A stretch of 64,000 nt of DNA from Mesorhizobium sp. M2E.F.Ca.ET.219.01.1.1 (lineage in GTDB: Bacteria > Pseudomonadota > Alphaproteobacteria > Rhizobiales > Rhizobiaceae): assembly GCF_004016445.2 (NCBI RefSeq), contig NZ_SADT02000001.1, positions 601,630 to 665,629 on the forward strand, written 5' to 3'. Below, one piece after another: positions 21,257 to 29,710 of this stretch (positions are counted from its first letter, which is position 1; the number at the start of each line of letters is the position of its first letter). The notes under the pieces are model-generated. The model was not told where the DNA came from. It searched no databases and saw only the letters and a program-made list of their open reading frames with translations. The position numbers were made by a program, and so were the translations under genes.

Positions 21257-22195
21257 TTGGAAGCAGTCAGCATCATCATTCCGGCACACGATGCGGCCCG
21301 GACGATTGCCCGGACGCTCGCCTCGCTGGCATCGGAAAAAGCGATTATCGGCGAGGTGCTTCTGGTCGACGATTCATCGTCCGACGACACCGCCGCCGTC
21401 GCGGTGGAAGCGGCGTTGCGGCTTGCCTTGCCCCTGCGTGTGATCAAGTCGAGCTGCCGCGACGCCGGCGGCTCCAGGAATCTGGCGCTGGAGCAAGCCC
21501 GCTTTCCCTGGATCTACATGATCGACGCTGACGATCTTCATCTGGAAGGCGGCTTGCGTATGTTGCTGGCGACCGCCACCAAGGCGCAACCCAGGGCCGA
21601 CATGGCTGTCGGCGCCTACCGCCGGAGGGTCGATGGCGGGGAGCGGTCGACCAAGCTGCCGGGCGACTACACGGCAAGCGGACCGGCCAATGCCTGCGCC
21701 TATCTCGAAGGACGGATACGGTCGATCGCGGTCGGCAGCGCGCTGGTGTCGAGGCGGCTGATAGGCGAGACGAGATTTGCGACAGGTCTTGCCTACGACG
21801 AGGACACCCTGTTCTGGGCGCGCGTGATGGCCAGGGCTTCGCTTGCGATCGTGACGCAACCGATATTCATCTATTTCGTGTCGGCGGAGCGCTCCGACGA
21901 TCGTTTCACGGTCAGATCTGCCGCGCGCTTTCTGGAATGGCGCCTGGCGTTGCGCCGGCTCCGGTCCTGCGGCATCGCGGAGCGGTCGCTGAAGATCAGG
22001 GAAGGCCTCGTCGCCTTGAAGATCGCGCGCGTTCATTACGCGCGCGGCGATTTCGACAAGGCGGCAAGATTCCTTACGGTGGCCGAAGCCGCGCCACGGG
22101 CCGCCGCGGACGTCTGGCGTTGCATACGCTATCGATTGAAGATCTCTCTACGGCGTCGGTTCTCGGCGCCGGCCATCCAACCGCAACGCGCCTGA
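21257..22195 (+). CDS. Family 2 glycosyltransferase
   Basis: About 312 aa. There is no ATG; a TTG at 21257 with GGAG 6 nt upstream gives a start right at the GT-A fold (LEAVSIIIPAHDAARTIARTL). Another TTG at 21227 is possible. The nucleotide-sugar binding segment is LVDDSSSDDT and the metal-binding motif is IDADD. It would transfer a sugar to an unknown acceptor, perhaps for surface polysaccharide. It is first of three glycosyltransferase genes with overlapping stops and starts. Confidence 0.8.
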   Translation: MEAVSIIIPAHDAARTIARTLASLASEKAIIGEVLLVDDSSSDDTAAVAVEAALRLALPLRVIKSSCRDAGGSRNLALEQARFPWIYMIDADDLHLEGGLRMLLATATKAQPRADMAVGAYRRRVDGGERSTKLPGDYTASGPANACAYLEGRIRSIAVGSALVSRRLIGETRFATGLAYDEDTLFWARVMARASLAIVTQPIFIYFVSAERSDDRFTVRSAARFLEWRLALRRLRSCGIAERSLKIREGLVALKIARVHYARGDFDKAARFLTVAEAAPRAAADVWRCIRYRLKISLRRRFSAPAIQPQRA

Positions 22196-23067
22196 TGGCC
22201 GAGTGGCCGGACCTTGCCGTCGTGGTGATTGGTTTCCAGGCGCCTGCCGAACTGGCGGACTCGGTAAGATCGGTCCTCGACCAGAATATTCCGCTTGAGG
22301 TCGTGGTGGTGAATTCCGGCGGCGGCGACGCCAAGGCGCTTCTTGCCAATGCCGGCATCGAGGTGAGGGTCATCGATGTCGAGGAGCGGCTGTTTGCCGG
22401 CGCTGCTCGAAATCGCGGCGTTGCGGCCACCAAGGCTCCTTTTATTGCCTTTCTCGCGGATGATTGTCTGGCTTGCCCGGGATGGGCGGAAACCAGGCTG
22501 CAATGCCATCGTTTGGGCATCCCGGCGGTGGCGAGCGCAGTGGTGAACAGCCACCCGCGCAATCCGGTCGCTTGCGCGGCGTATCTCGTCACCTACATGC
22601 GACGACTGCCCGGTCTTCCGGCCGAGAAGGCGCAACGCTACGGCGTTTCGTTCGACCGGACGCTGTTCGAGCGATATGGGGCGTTCGACGAGCGGATGAG
22701 GTCGGGAGAAGACACCGAATTCATGGCCAGGCTGCCGGAAGCTCTGCGACCCGTCTGGGAGCCGCGGGTCCTGACGATCCATCGCAATGAGACGAGCCTG
22801 TTCAAGCTGCTTGCCGACCAGTATCGGCGTGGGCGCCGCTACGGCGCCTATCTCGGATCCGTCGAAGGCGGAAAACCCGCGCGTCCGTTCCGGAAGGTTT
22901 TTCGGGACTGGCGCAATGTCGGCAAGCTGGGCAAGGAGGGCCTGTCCTGCAAGGAAATGATTTTCGCAAGGCTGTCGATGCCGATCGTGTGGATGGCATT
23001 GTTCGCCAAATCGCTGGGAGCCTCCACCGGCGCCCGGCATGGCGACAGGACAGGCTGTCGCCGATGA
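22195..23067 (+). CDS. Glycosyltransferase, GT2-like (second of three)
   Basis: 290 aa. The ATG overlaps the previous stop by one base. The GT-A fold is evident from LAVVVIGFQAPAELADSVRSVL, the acidic motif FLADDCLACPGW and the later EDTEFMARLPE. The C-terminal region is basic and amphipathic, possibly peripheral to the membrane. The coupled arrangement implies stoichiometric synthesis with its neighbours. Confidence 0.78.
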   Translation: MAEWPDLAVVVIGFQAPAELADSVRSVLDQNIPLEVVVVNSGGGDAKALLANAGIEVRVIDVEERLFAGAARNRGVAATKAPFIAFLADDCLACPGWAETRLQCHRLGIPAVASAVVNSHPRNPVACAAYLVTYMRRLPGLPAEKAQRYGVSFDRTLFERYGAFDERMRSGEDTEFMARLPEALRPVWEPRVLTIHRNETSLFKLLADQYRRGRRYGAYLGSVEGGKPARPFRKVFRDWRNVGKLGKEGLSCKEMIFARLSMPIVWMALFAKSLGASTGARHGDRTGCRR

Positions 23068-23807
23068 TCACGGTCGAGATGAAGCCGACACGCCGGCGGC
23101 GAGGCCGATGGTTTTGGTCGCGGCGAAAAATCGTCGCCGTGTTCAGCTATCGCTACGATCAGCATCTCGTGCCCGATCTGATCGCCAACCTCAACCCAAT
23201 TGTCGACGGCTGGATCGCCTATGATGACCGCGCCTCGGACGGAATTTTCAGCAACGAGCCGCGAAGGCGGCGCGCACTTGTTGCCGCAGCCTACGAGGCG
23301 GGCGCCGATTGGGTTCTGGCCATGGATCCCGACGAAAGGCTGGAAAACGCTGTCGCCGATCGTATAGGCCAACTGACGGGCAGATCCAGGCGCATCGCCT
23401 GGGGATTCCGCTGCCGGGAGATGTATACGCCGGCCAGCTACCGGGTCGACGGTCCTTGGGGCCGGAAGATGCAGCACAGGCTTTTCGGCGCCTATCACCC
23501 CAACCGCTACCGCGCGCAGGATCTGCACGGCGCCTGGTTTCCCGACGATATCGGCTTCAGTCTCATGGACAGCGGTCTCAACCTTTATCATCTGAAGATG
23601 ATCGAGCCAAAGCGGCGCGTGGCGCGCCGCGACCTCTACAATCGTCTCGATCCGGACCGCCGCCTGCAGCAGATCGGCTACGACTATCTGGCGGACGAGG
23701 CGGGAATGATCCTCGAAACCATACCGCCCCGACGAGGTTACTTTCCCGCCCATGCCGACGACGGCGGGCTCTGGATGGCGGATTTATCGCTCGACCACCA
23801 GGGCTGA
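23064..23807 (+). CDS. Glycosyltransferase-like protein (third of three)
   Basis: 247 aa. Its ATG shares an ATGA overlap with the previous stop. A very basic N-terminus (TRRRRGRWFWSRRK) precedes VFSYRYDQHLVPDLIANL and the acidic motif AMDPDERLEN, typical of GT2 proteins related to lipopolysaccharide core glycosyltransferases. No membrane helix. The acceptor is unknown. Similar proteins are sometimes annotated only as hypothetical. Confidence 0.7.
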   Translation: MITVEMKPTRRRRGRWFWSRRKIVAVFSYRYDQHLVPDLIANLNPIVDGWIAYDDRASDGIFSNEPRRRRALVAAAYEAGADWVLAMDPDERLENAVADRIGQLTGRSRRIAWGFRCREMYTPASYRVDGPWGRKMQHRLFGAYHPNRYRAQDLHGAWFPDDIGFSLMDSGLNLYHLKMIEPKRRVARRDLYNRLDPDRRLQQIGYDYLADEAGMILETIPPRRGYFPAHADDGGLWMADLSLDHQG

Positions 23808-23869
23808 CGCCCTTCTGGAACAAGTCACCGGCGCGCGCCTTTATCTACGGATCATTTCGCGGAGCCGGC

Positions 23870-24961
23870 ATGTTGCAGCATTCACAAGCGTCATCGGACC
23901 GTTCGGCGCGGGACGAGGAAACCCGGAGGAACGGCGCCCGCGGCTCGGCCGGGAGCACGTCGCTCAACTATGTAACGGATGCCGATCCCGGCATCCGCAG
24001 ATTGAGGAAAGGCACGGGATTCACCTATATCGAGGCCGGTGGTGGAATTGTCGACAAAGCGACGCTCGCCCGCATCAAGGCGATCGTTATCCCGCCGGCC
24101 TGGACGGATGTGTGGATCTCGCCCGATCCGGACGGCCATATCCAAGCGACCGGCAGGGACCAGCGCGGCCGCAAGCAGTACCGTTACCATCCGCAATGGA
24201 CCGAGGAACGCGACGGCGTCAAATATTCCAGCCTCGTCGCCTTCGCGGAAAGCCTGCCTGCGCTCAGGCGGCAGATCGATGCCGACCTGCGCCGGCGCGG
24301 GCTGCCACTGGAGCGCGTCGTCGCCTCGGTGGTCTGGCTGCTCGACAACACCATGATCCGCATCGGCAATGCGGCCTATGCGCGCGACAACAAAAGTTTC
24401 GGGCTGACCACGCTGCGCGACCGCCATGTCGAGATCAACGGCTCCAGCCTGCGCTTCGCCTTCAAGGGCAAGTCGGGCAAGGAATGGAAGCTGAAGCTGG
24501 TCGACCGCCGGATCGCCAAGGTGGTGCGCGGCGCCCAGGATCTGCCTGGGCAGAAGCTGTTCCAATATCTCGACGAGGATGGCGAACGGCGGCCGGTGCG
24601 CTCGGAGGACGTCAACCGCTATATCCGCGAAGCATCCGGCGCCGAATTCAGCTCAAAGCATTTCCGCACCTGGGGCGGCACCATCCATGCCGCGTCGCTG
24701 TTTGCCGGGACCGAGCTGCCGGAAAGCAAGACGCAGCAAAAGCGTGTGATCAACAGCGTCGTCGACAAGGTTGCCGAGCGGTTGGGCAATACCCGCGCCG
24801 TCTGCCGCAAATGCTACATCCACCCGCTGGTGTTCGAGGCGTGGAGCGAAGGGCGCCTGCTTGACGAAATGGCCGAGGCCAACAAGCGCAAGCGCCTGAT
24901 ACCCGGCCTCGACGAGGAAGAAACGCTGGTGCTCAGATGGCTGCAGGCGCATGGCGCGTGA
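23870..24961 (+). CDS. DNA topoisomerase IB (poxvirus-type, bacterial)
   Basis: 363 aa from ATG 23870. The N-terminal domain contains GFTYIEAGGGIVDKATLARIKAIVIPPAW, split here as GFTYIE and IKAIVIPPAWTDVWI. The catalytic core includes RDNKSFGLTTLRDRHVE, KGKSGKEW, FRTWGGT and a Tyr in RKCYIHPLV that fits the nucleophile position. The enzyme nicks one strand through a 3'-phosphotyrosyl link to relax supercoils. Bacterial TopIB is sporadically distributed and non-essential. It lies alone after the glycosyltransferases, with no obvious functional tie. Confidence 0.9.
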   Translation: MLQHSQASSDRSARDEETRRNGARGSAGSTSLNYVTDADPGIRRLRKGTGFTYIEAGGGIVDKATLARIKAIVIPPAWTDVWISPDPDGHIQATGRDQRGRKQYRYHPQWTEERDGVKYSSLVAFAESLPALRRQIDADLRRRGLPLERVVASVVWLLDNTMIRIGNAAYARDNKSFGLTTLRDRHVEINGSSLRFAFKGKSGKEWKLKLVDRRIAKVVRGAQDLPGQKLFQYLDEDGERRPVRSEDVNRYIREASGAEFSSKHFRTWGGTIHAASLFAGTELPESKTQQKRVINSVVDKVAERLGNTRAVCRKCYIHPLVFEAWSEGRLLDEMAEANKRKRLIPGLDEEETLVLRWLQAHGA

Positions 24962-24975
24962 CGGCCAGGCGCGAG

Positions 24976-25014
24976 GGGCAACCGAGCCCGTGATTGCCCG
25001 CCGAATTTTTTTAT
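24976..25014 (+). terminator. Possible terminator after topoisomerase IB
   Basis: GGGCAA and TTGCCC pair across a 12-nt loop, followed by a run of seven T within 7 nt. The stem is short (6 bp), so this is tentative. Confidence 0.4.
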
Positions 25015-25022
25015 CGACCTTG

Positions 25023-25049
25023 TGTCGGGAAGGGTCCTAGTGTCGCGTC
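25023..25049 (+). promoter_or_regulatory. Candidate ECF42-type promoter
   Basis: TGTCGG (25023-25028) and CGCGTC (25044-25049) are separated by 15 nt and lie 24 nt before the DGPF gene start. This resembles the TGTCGA ... CGTC-type signals described for ECF42 autoregulated promoters. It would give positive autoregulation by the sigma factor encoded downstream. By-eye match only. Confidence 0.4.
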
Positions 25050-25072
25050 CTTTGATACGGAAAGGACCTGCC

Positions 25073-25447
25073 ATGCTCTACGCCATCCTCTGCTACGCAT
25101 CCGAAGACGTCGTCTGCTCCTGGAGCAAGGAACAGGATGACGAGGTCATGGCGAAGCTCCTCAACGTGCAGGACAAATACGCCAAAGCCGGCCGGCTCGG
25201 CCCGGTGGCGCGCCTTCTGCCGACGACCGCCGCGACGACGCTGAGAAAGGTCAAGGGCGAAGCGATCGTGCTCGACGGCCCGTTCGCCGAGACCAAGGAG
25301 CAATTCCTCGGCTTCTACACGCTCGAATGCCGCGACCTCGACGAGGCGGTCGAATTCGCCCGCGAGCTTTCCGAGGTCAATCCGAGCGGCGGCTCCTACG
25401 AGATCCGGCCGGTCTCGCTCTTCAACCCGACAAAGGTCGCGGTATGA
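25073..25447 (+). CDS. YCII-related DGPF-domain protein
   Basis: 124 aa from ATG 25073 after GGAAAGG. The diagnostic DGPF tetrapeptide is present in VLDGPFAETKEQFLGFYTLE, followed by DEAVEFAREL and the C-terminal YEIRPV typical of the family. The ferredoxin-like fold proteins are nearly always encoded beside ECF42 sigma factors. They are thought to form part of that signalling or stress module, but their biochemical role is unknown. The stop overlaps the sigma-factor start (ATGA). Confidence 0.9.
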   Translation: MLYAILCYASEDVVCSWSKEQDDEVMAKLLNVQDKYAKAGRLGPVARLLPTTAATTLRKVKGEAIVLDGPFAETKEQFLGFYTLECRDLDEAVEFARELSEVNPSGGSYEIRPVSLFNPTKVAV

Positions 25448-26715
25448 CCGACCTTGCCTGGATAAGCACGGCGATCAGCAACGCCCGTCCGCAGGCGATG
25501 GGCGCGCTGCTGCGCTACTTCCGCGATCTCGACGCCGCGGAAGAGGCTTTCCAGGACGCGTGCCTGAGGGCACTCAAGAACTGGCCGAAGAACGGGCCGC
25601 CGCGCGATCCGGCGGCCTGGCTGATCTTCGTCGGCCGCAACAGCGGCATCGACGCGGTGCGCAAGCGCGCCAAGCAAGCGCCGATGCCGGAAGAGGACCA
25701 GATCTCCGATCTGGAGGATGCCGAGGGCGACATGGCCGAGCGGCTCGACGGCGCGCATTATCGCGACGACATCCTGCGGCTTCTGTTCATCTGCTGCCAT
25801 CCGGATCTGCCGGCAACGCAGCAGATCGCGGTGGCGCTGCGCATCGTCTCGGGCCTCACCGTCAAGCAGATCGCGCGCGCTTTCCTGGTCGGCGAGAGCG
25901 CCATGGAACAGCGCATCACCCGCGCCAAGGCGCGCATCGCGGACGCCGGCGTGCCGTTCGAGACGCCGGGCGCCGTCGAGCGCTCGGAGCGGCTCGCCGC
26001 CGTCGCGGCGATGGTCTATCTGATCTTCAACGAAGGCTATTCGAGCAATGGCGGCGAGGCGCCGGCCCGTGCGCCGCTGTGCGAAGAGGCGATCCGGCTC
26101 GCCCGGCTGCTGCTCAGGCTGTTCCAGGCCGAACCGGAGATCATGGGGCTGACCGCGCTGCTTTTGCTGCAGCACGCGCGAGCACCGGCGCGGTTCGACG
26201 ACAATGGCGAGATCGTCCTGCTCGAGGATCAGGACCGCTCGCTGTGGAGCCGCAAGATGATCGACGAGGGCCTGGCACTGGTCGACAAGGCGCTGCGCCA
26301 TCGCAAGCCCGGCCCCTACCAAGTGCAGGCGGCGATCGCGGCGCTGCATGCGCGGGCGGCTGTCGCCGAGGACACCGACTGGACCGAAATCGACCTGCTT
26401 TACGGCCTGTTGGAGCAGATGCAGCCGTCGCCGGTGGTGACGCTGAACCGCGCCGTCGCGGTCAGCAAGGTGCGCGGCCCGGAGGCAGCGCTTGCCATGA
26501 TCGAGCCGCTGGAGGAGCGGTTGTCGGGCTATTTCCACTTCTTCGGCCTGAGGGGCGGGCTGCTTATGCAGCTTGGCCGCAACGAAGAGGCGCGCGTCGC
26601 CTTCGACCGCGCCATCGCCTTGGCCAATACGGCCGCCGAGGCGGCGCATATCCGCATGCATATCGATCGGCTGATCAAGGAAAGCAGCGAGAAGTCGATC
26701 CAGAAGGCGCGTTGA
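25444..26715 (+). CDS. ECF sigma factor, ECF42 (SigJ-like) group with C-terminal extension
   Basis: 423 aa, much longer than a simple ECF factor (~190 aa). Residues ~1-175 carry sigma regions 2 and 4 (AEEAFQDACLRALKNWP, then LTVKQIARAFLVGESAMEQRITRAKA). The C-terminal ~240 residues are the DUF6596/TPR-like extension (YLIFNEGYSSNGG, ALLLLQHARAPAR, VVTLNRAVAVSKVRGPEAAL). In the ECF42 group this extension is needed for activity and no anti-sigma factor is encoded. The ATGA overlap with the DGPF gene indicates coupling. The stop codon directly precedes palindromic element copy B. Confidence 0.93.
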   Translation: MTDLAWISTAISNARPQAMGALLRYFRDLDAAEEAFQDACLRALKNWPKNGPPRDPAAWLIFVGRNSGIDAVRKRAKQAPMPEEDQISDLEDAEGDMAERLDGAHYRDDILRLLFICCHPDLPATQQIAVALRIVSGLTVKQIARAFLVGESAMEQRITRAKARIADAGVPFETPGAVERSERLAAVAAMVYLIFNEGYSSNGGEAPARAPLCEEAIRLARLLLRLFQAEPEIMGLTALLLLQHARAPARFDDNGEIVLLEDQDRSLWSRKMIDEGLALVDKALRHRKPGPYQVQAAIAALHARAAVAEDTDWTEIDLLYGLLEQMQPSPVVTLNRAVAVSKVRGPEAALAMIEPLEERLSGYFHFFGLRGGLLMQLGRNEEARVAFDRAIALANTAAEAAHIRMHIDRLIKESSEKSIQKAR

Positions 26716-26884
26716 GGCATGTTGATATTCAGGTGAGGCCGGCCTGCAAATGGCGGCTTCCTGCGCTTCCGGTGCTCACGTACCTTAAGTACGCTCCGCT
26801 CCGGTTCTCGGAACCCACCCAGTTTGGTCGCTTCGCGCCCGTCTTCGACTCCGGCTCTGCCTGACCTGAATCTCAACACGCCTT
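26714..26884. repeat. Palindromic intergenic mosaic element, copy B
   Basis: This ~170-bp copy of the element at 14226-14370 begins at the ECF42 gene stop codon. The outer ends are inverted repeats (GCATGTTGATATTCAGGTGA against TGACCTGAATCTCAACACGC). The inner palindrome reads CACGTACCTTAAGTACG. A central insertion (AACCCACCCAGTTTGGTCGC...) makes it ~25 bp longer than copy A. The same CTGCGCTTCCGGTGCTCACG block is in both. Confidence 0.8.
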
Positions 26885-27068
26885 CCCAGTCCTCGCGGTC
26901 TGGCCCAATTTCGCAGCCGGGCCTTGGACCATGCCGGGGTGGCGGTTTTTCCCTGAAACGAGTAATGCCACGCCATCAAAGCGCCCAGGCGTGCCCGACG
27001 GCACGCCAAAGAGATGGCGCATGGCTCCATTCCCGCCCCATGAGAGGCGGGATCTGAAAGGAACAAAA

Positions 27069-28583
27069 ATGACATTGGCGAAGGAAACGGCCTCACTTCT
27101 TGAGAAACTCGGCGTCGCCAAGGAGGCGCTGTCAGGCGGCGATCTCATCGTGCGCAGCCCGGTGACGGGCGAGCAGATCGCGGCGCTGAATCAGATTTCG
27201 GCCGCCGACGCTGGCAAGGCCATCGATGCCGCTCACAAGGCCTTCCAAGCCTGGCGGCTGGTGCCGGGTCCGAAGCGCGGCGAGTTGGTGCGCCTGCTCG
27301 GCGAGGAATTGCGCGCGCATAAGGACGAGCTCGGCCGGCTGGTGTCGATCGAGGTCGGCAAAATCCCGTCCGAGGGTCTGGGCGAAGTGCAGGAAATGAT
27401 CGACATCTGCGATTTCGCCGTCGGCCTTTCCCGCCAGCTCTACGGCCTCACCCTCGCCACCGAGCGTCCCGGGCATCGCATGATGGAGACCTGGCATCCG
27501 CTCGGCGTCGTCGGCGTGATCTCGGCCTTCAACTTCCCGGTCGCGGTGTGGTCGTGGAATGCGGCGCTCGCCTTCGTCTGCGGCGATGCGGTGGTGTGGA
27601 AGCCGTCGGAAAAGACGCCGCTGACTGCGCTTGCCTGCGAGGCGATCTTCAAGCGCGCCGCAAAGCGTTTTGGCGCCGATGCGCCGGCAGGTCTGCTGCA
27701 GGTGCTGATCGGCGACCGCGTTGCCGGCGAGGTGCTGGTCGACCATCCGAAGGTGCCGCTGGTCTCGGCCACCGGCTCAACCCGCATGGGCCGCGAGGTC
27801 GGTCCGAGACTCGCCAAGCGCTTCGCCCGCGCGGTGCTGGAGCTCGGCGGCAACAATGCAGGCATCGTGACGCCCACCGCCGATCTCGATATGGCGCTGC
27901 GCGCCATCGCCTTCGGCGCCATGGGCACCGCCGGCCAGCGCTGCACCACGCTTCGGCGCCTGTTCGTGCACGACAGCGTCTACGACGCGCTGCTGCCGCG
28001 GCTAAAGAAGGCCTATCAGAGCGTCTCGGTCGGCAATCCGCTGGAAGGCAAGGCGCTGGTCGGTCCGCTGATCGACAAGGCCGCCTTCGACAACATGCAG
28101 AAGGCGCTGAAGGAGGCTGAGGCGCATGGCGGCAAGGTGACCGGCGGCGCGCGCGTCGAAAACGGTCATCCGGACGCCTACTATGTGCATCCGGCGCTGG
28201 TCGAGATGCCTAGCCAAGTCTCGCCGGTGACGGAAGAGACCTTCGCGCCGATCCTTTATGTGATGAAATATTCCGATTTCGACGAGGCGCTAGAATTGCA
28301 CAATGCGGTCGGCGCCGGCCTGTCGTCGTCTATCTTCACCCGCGACCTGCAGGAATCGGAACGCTTCCTCGGCGTCGACGGCTCGGATTGCGGCATCGCC
28401 AACGTCAATATCGGCACCTCCGGCGCGGAGATCGGCGGGGCGTTCGGCGGCGAGAAAGAAACCGGCGGCGGCCGCGAGAGCGGTTCGGACGCCTGGAAGG
28501 CCTATATGCGCCGCGCCACCAACACGGTGAATTTTTCCAAGGCGCTGCCGCTCGCGCAAGGCGTGTCGTTCGACATCGATTGA
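27069..28583 (+). CDS. amaB: Aldehyde dehydrogenase, ALDH7-type (probable L-piperideine-6-carboxylate dehydrogenase)
   Basis: 504 aa from ATG 27069 after AAAGGA. The N-terminal NAD domain includes WHPLGVVGVISAFNFPVAVW and VVWKPSEKTPL. The general base Glu lies in LELGGNNAGIV and the catalytic Cys in GTAGQRCTTLRRL. The ALDH7 fingerprint (FGGEKETGGGRESGSDAWK) supports alpha-aminoadipic semialdehyde oxidation in lysine catabolism. That fits a genome with the glutaryl-CoA branch nearby, though the assignment to this substrate is from family resemblance. Ends in a strong bidirectional terminator. Confidence 0.85.
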   Translation: MTLAKETASLLEKLGVAKEALSGGDLIVRSPVTGEQIAALNQISAADAGKAIDAAHKAFQAWRLVPGPKRGELVRLLGEELRAHKDELGRLVSIEVGKIPSEGLGEVQEMIDICDFAVGLSRQLYGLTLATERPGHRMMETWHPLGVVGVISAFNFPVAVWSWNAALAFVCGDAVVWKPSEKTPLTALACEAIFKRAAKRFGADAPAGLLQVLIGDRVAGEVLVDHPKVPLVSATGSTRMGREVGPRLAKRFARAVLELGGNNAGIVTPTADLDMALRAIAFGAMGTAGQRCTTLRRLFVHDSVYDALLPRLKKAYQSVSVGNPLEGKALVGPLIDKAAFDNMQKALKEAEAHGGKVTGGARVENGHPDAYYVHPALVEMPSQVSPVTEETFAPILYVMKYSDFDEALELHNAVGAGLSSSIFTRDLQESERFLGVDGSDCGIANVNIGTSGAEIGGAFGGEKETGGGRESGSDAWKAYMRRATNTVNFSKALPLAQGVSFDID

Positions 28584-28590
28584 AACAATT

Positions 28591-28622
28591 GAGCGGTTCG
28601 GCTTGGAGAAGCCGAACCGCTC
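28591..28622. terminator. Bidirectional hairpin terminator between convergent genes
   Basis: Perfect 14-bp arms GAGCGGTTCGGCTT and AAGCCGAACCGCTC surround a GGAG loop, exactly between the ALDH stop and the convergent ABC ATPase stop. T-runs are weak on both sides (CTATTGC; AATTG), but stem stability supports a shared terminator. Confidence 0.7.
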
Positions 28623-28633
28623 GCTATTGCTCC

Positions 28634-29710
28634 TCAGAAAGCCTTGCCGGTCGCCGGGTCGAACAGGCGCAGCGCGTCTTCGTCGAACACAAACGCGCAT
28701 GGCTGGCCCTTCTCAACGCGGGCCTGCGGCGGCAGGGCTGCCGTCAGCCTTTGCGCGCCGATCCGGGCGGTGGTGACCTGTTCGGGACCGGTCAGTTCGA
28801 CGACGTCGATCTCGACTGGCAGCGACAGGTCGGCGCCGCTGCCGGGCCCAAGGCGGAGCGCTTCCGGCCTCACGCCGACAATGACCTGGGCGCCGTCACC
28901 GGCTGCGCCTGTGAAGCGTGCCGGCAGCGCCAGACGCGCATCCGTGCCGGCGATGGCGAGCGTGCCGTCCTCGACGGTGGCTTCCAGCATGTTCATCGCC
29001 GGCGCGCCGACGAAACCGGCGACATAGAGCGTTGCCGGCTGGTTGTAGATCTCCTGCGGCGTGCCCAGCTGTTCGATGCGGCCGTCGCGCATGACGGCGA
29101 TGCGGGTCGCCAGCGTCATCGCCTCGATCTGGTCATGGGTGACATAGACGACCGTGGTCTTGAGCATCTCATGCAGGCGCTTCAGCTCGGTGCGCATTTC
29201 CAGGCGCAGCTTGGCGTCCAGATTGGAGAGCGGTTCGTCAAACAGGAAGACCTGCGGCTTGCGCACCAGCGCCCGGCCGATGGCGACCCGCTGGCGCTGG
29301 CCGCCCGAGAGCTGGCCGGGCTTGCGGTCGAGCAGAGTCTCGATCTGCAGAAGCTTCGCCGCCTCGCGCACCGCCTTGTCGCGCTCGGCGGCGGGCACCT
29401 TGCGCATCTCCAGGCCGAAGCCGATGTTGCGGCTGACGGTCAGGTTTGGGTAGAGCGCGTAGGATTGGAAGACCATGGCGATGTCGCGGTTCTTCGGATG
29501 CACGCCGAGCACCGACCGGCCGCCGATCAGCACGTCGCCGCTGGTTGCCTCGGCAAGACCCGCGATGATGTTGAGCAAGGTGGACTTGCCGCAGCCGGAC
29601 GAGCCGAGCAGCACCAGGAACTCGCCGTTTTCGAGCGCGATGTCGATGCCTTTCAGCGTCTCGACGCTGCCGTAACTTTTGCGGACATCGCGGATTTCAA
29701 GCGCGCTCAT
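28634..29710 (-). CDS. ABC transporter ATP-binding protein, UgpC/MalK type
   Basis: 358 aa. The start MSALEIRDVRKSYG is preferred over an upstream extension inside the kinase gene. Walker A is GSSGCGKST, signature LSGGQRQRVAIGRA, Walker B VFLFDEPLSNLD and switch YVTHDQIEA. C-terminal TOBE/OB domains complete the MalK layout used by CUT1 carbohydrate importers. It is last in a six-gene operon and overlaps the kinase gene end by 14 nt. Confidence 0.92.
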   Translation of the reverse strand: MSALEIRDVRKSYGSVETLKGIDIALENGEFLVLLGSSGCGKSTLLNIIAGLAEATSGDVLIGGRSVLGVHPKNRDIAMVFQSYALYPNLTVSRNIGFGLEMRKVPAAERDKAVREAAKLLQIETLLDRKPGQLSGGQRQRVAIGRALVRKPQVFLFDEPLSNLDAKLRLEMRTELKRLHEMLKTTVVYVTHDQIEAMTLATRIAVMRDGRIEQLGTPQEIYNQPATLYVAGFVGAPAMNMLEATVEDGTLAIAGTDARLALPARFTGAAGDGAQVIVGVRPEALRLGPGSGADLSLPVEIDVVELTGPEQVTTARIGAQRLTAALPPQARVEKGQPCAFVFDEDALRLFDPATGKAF

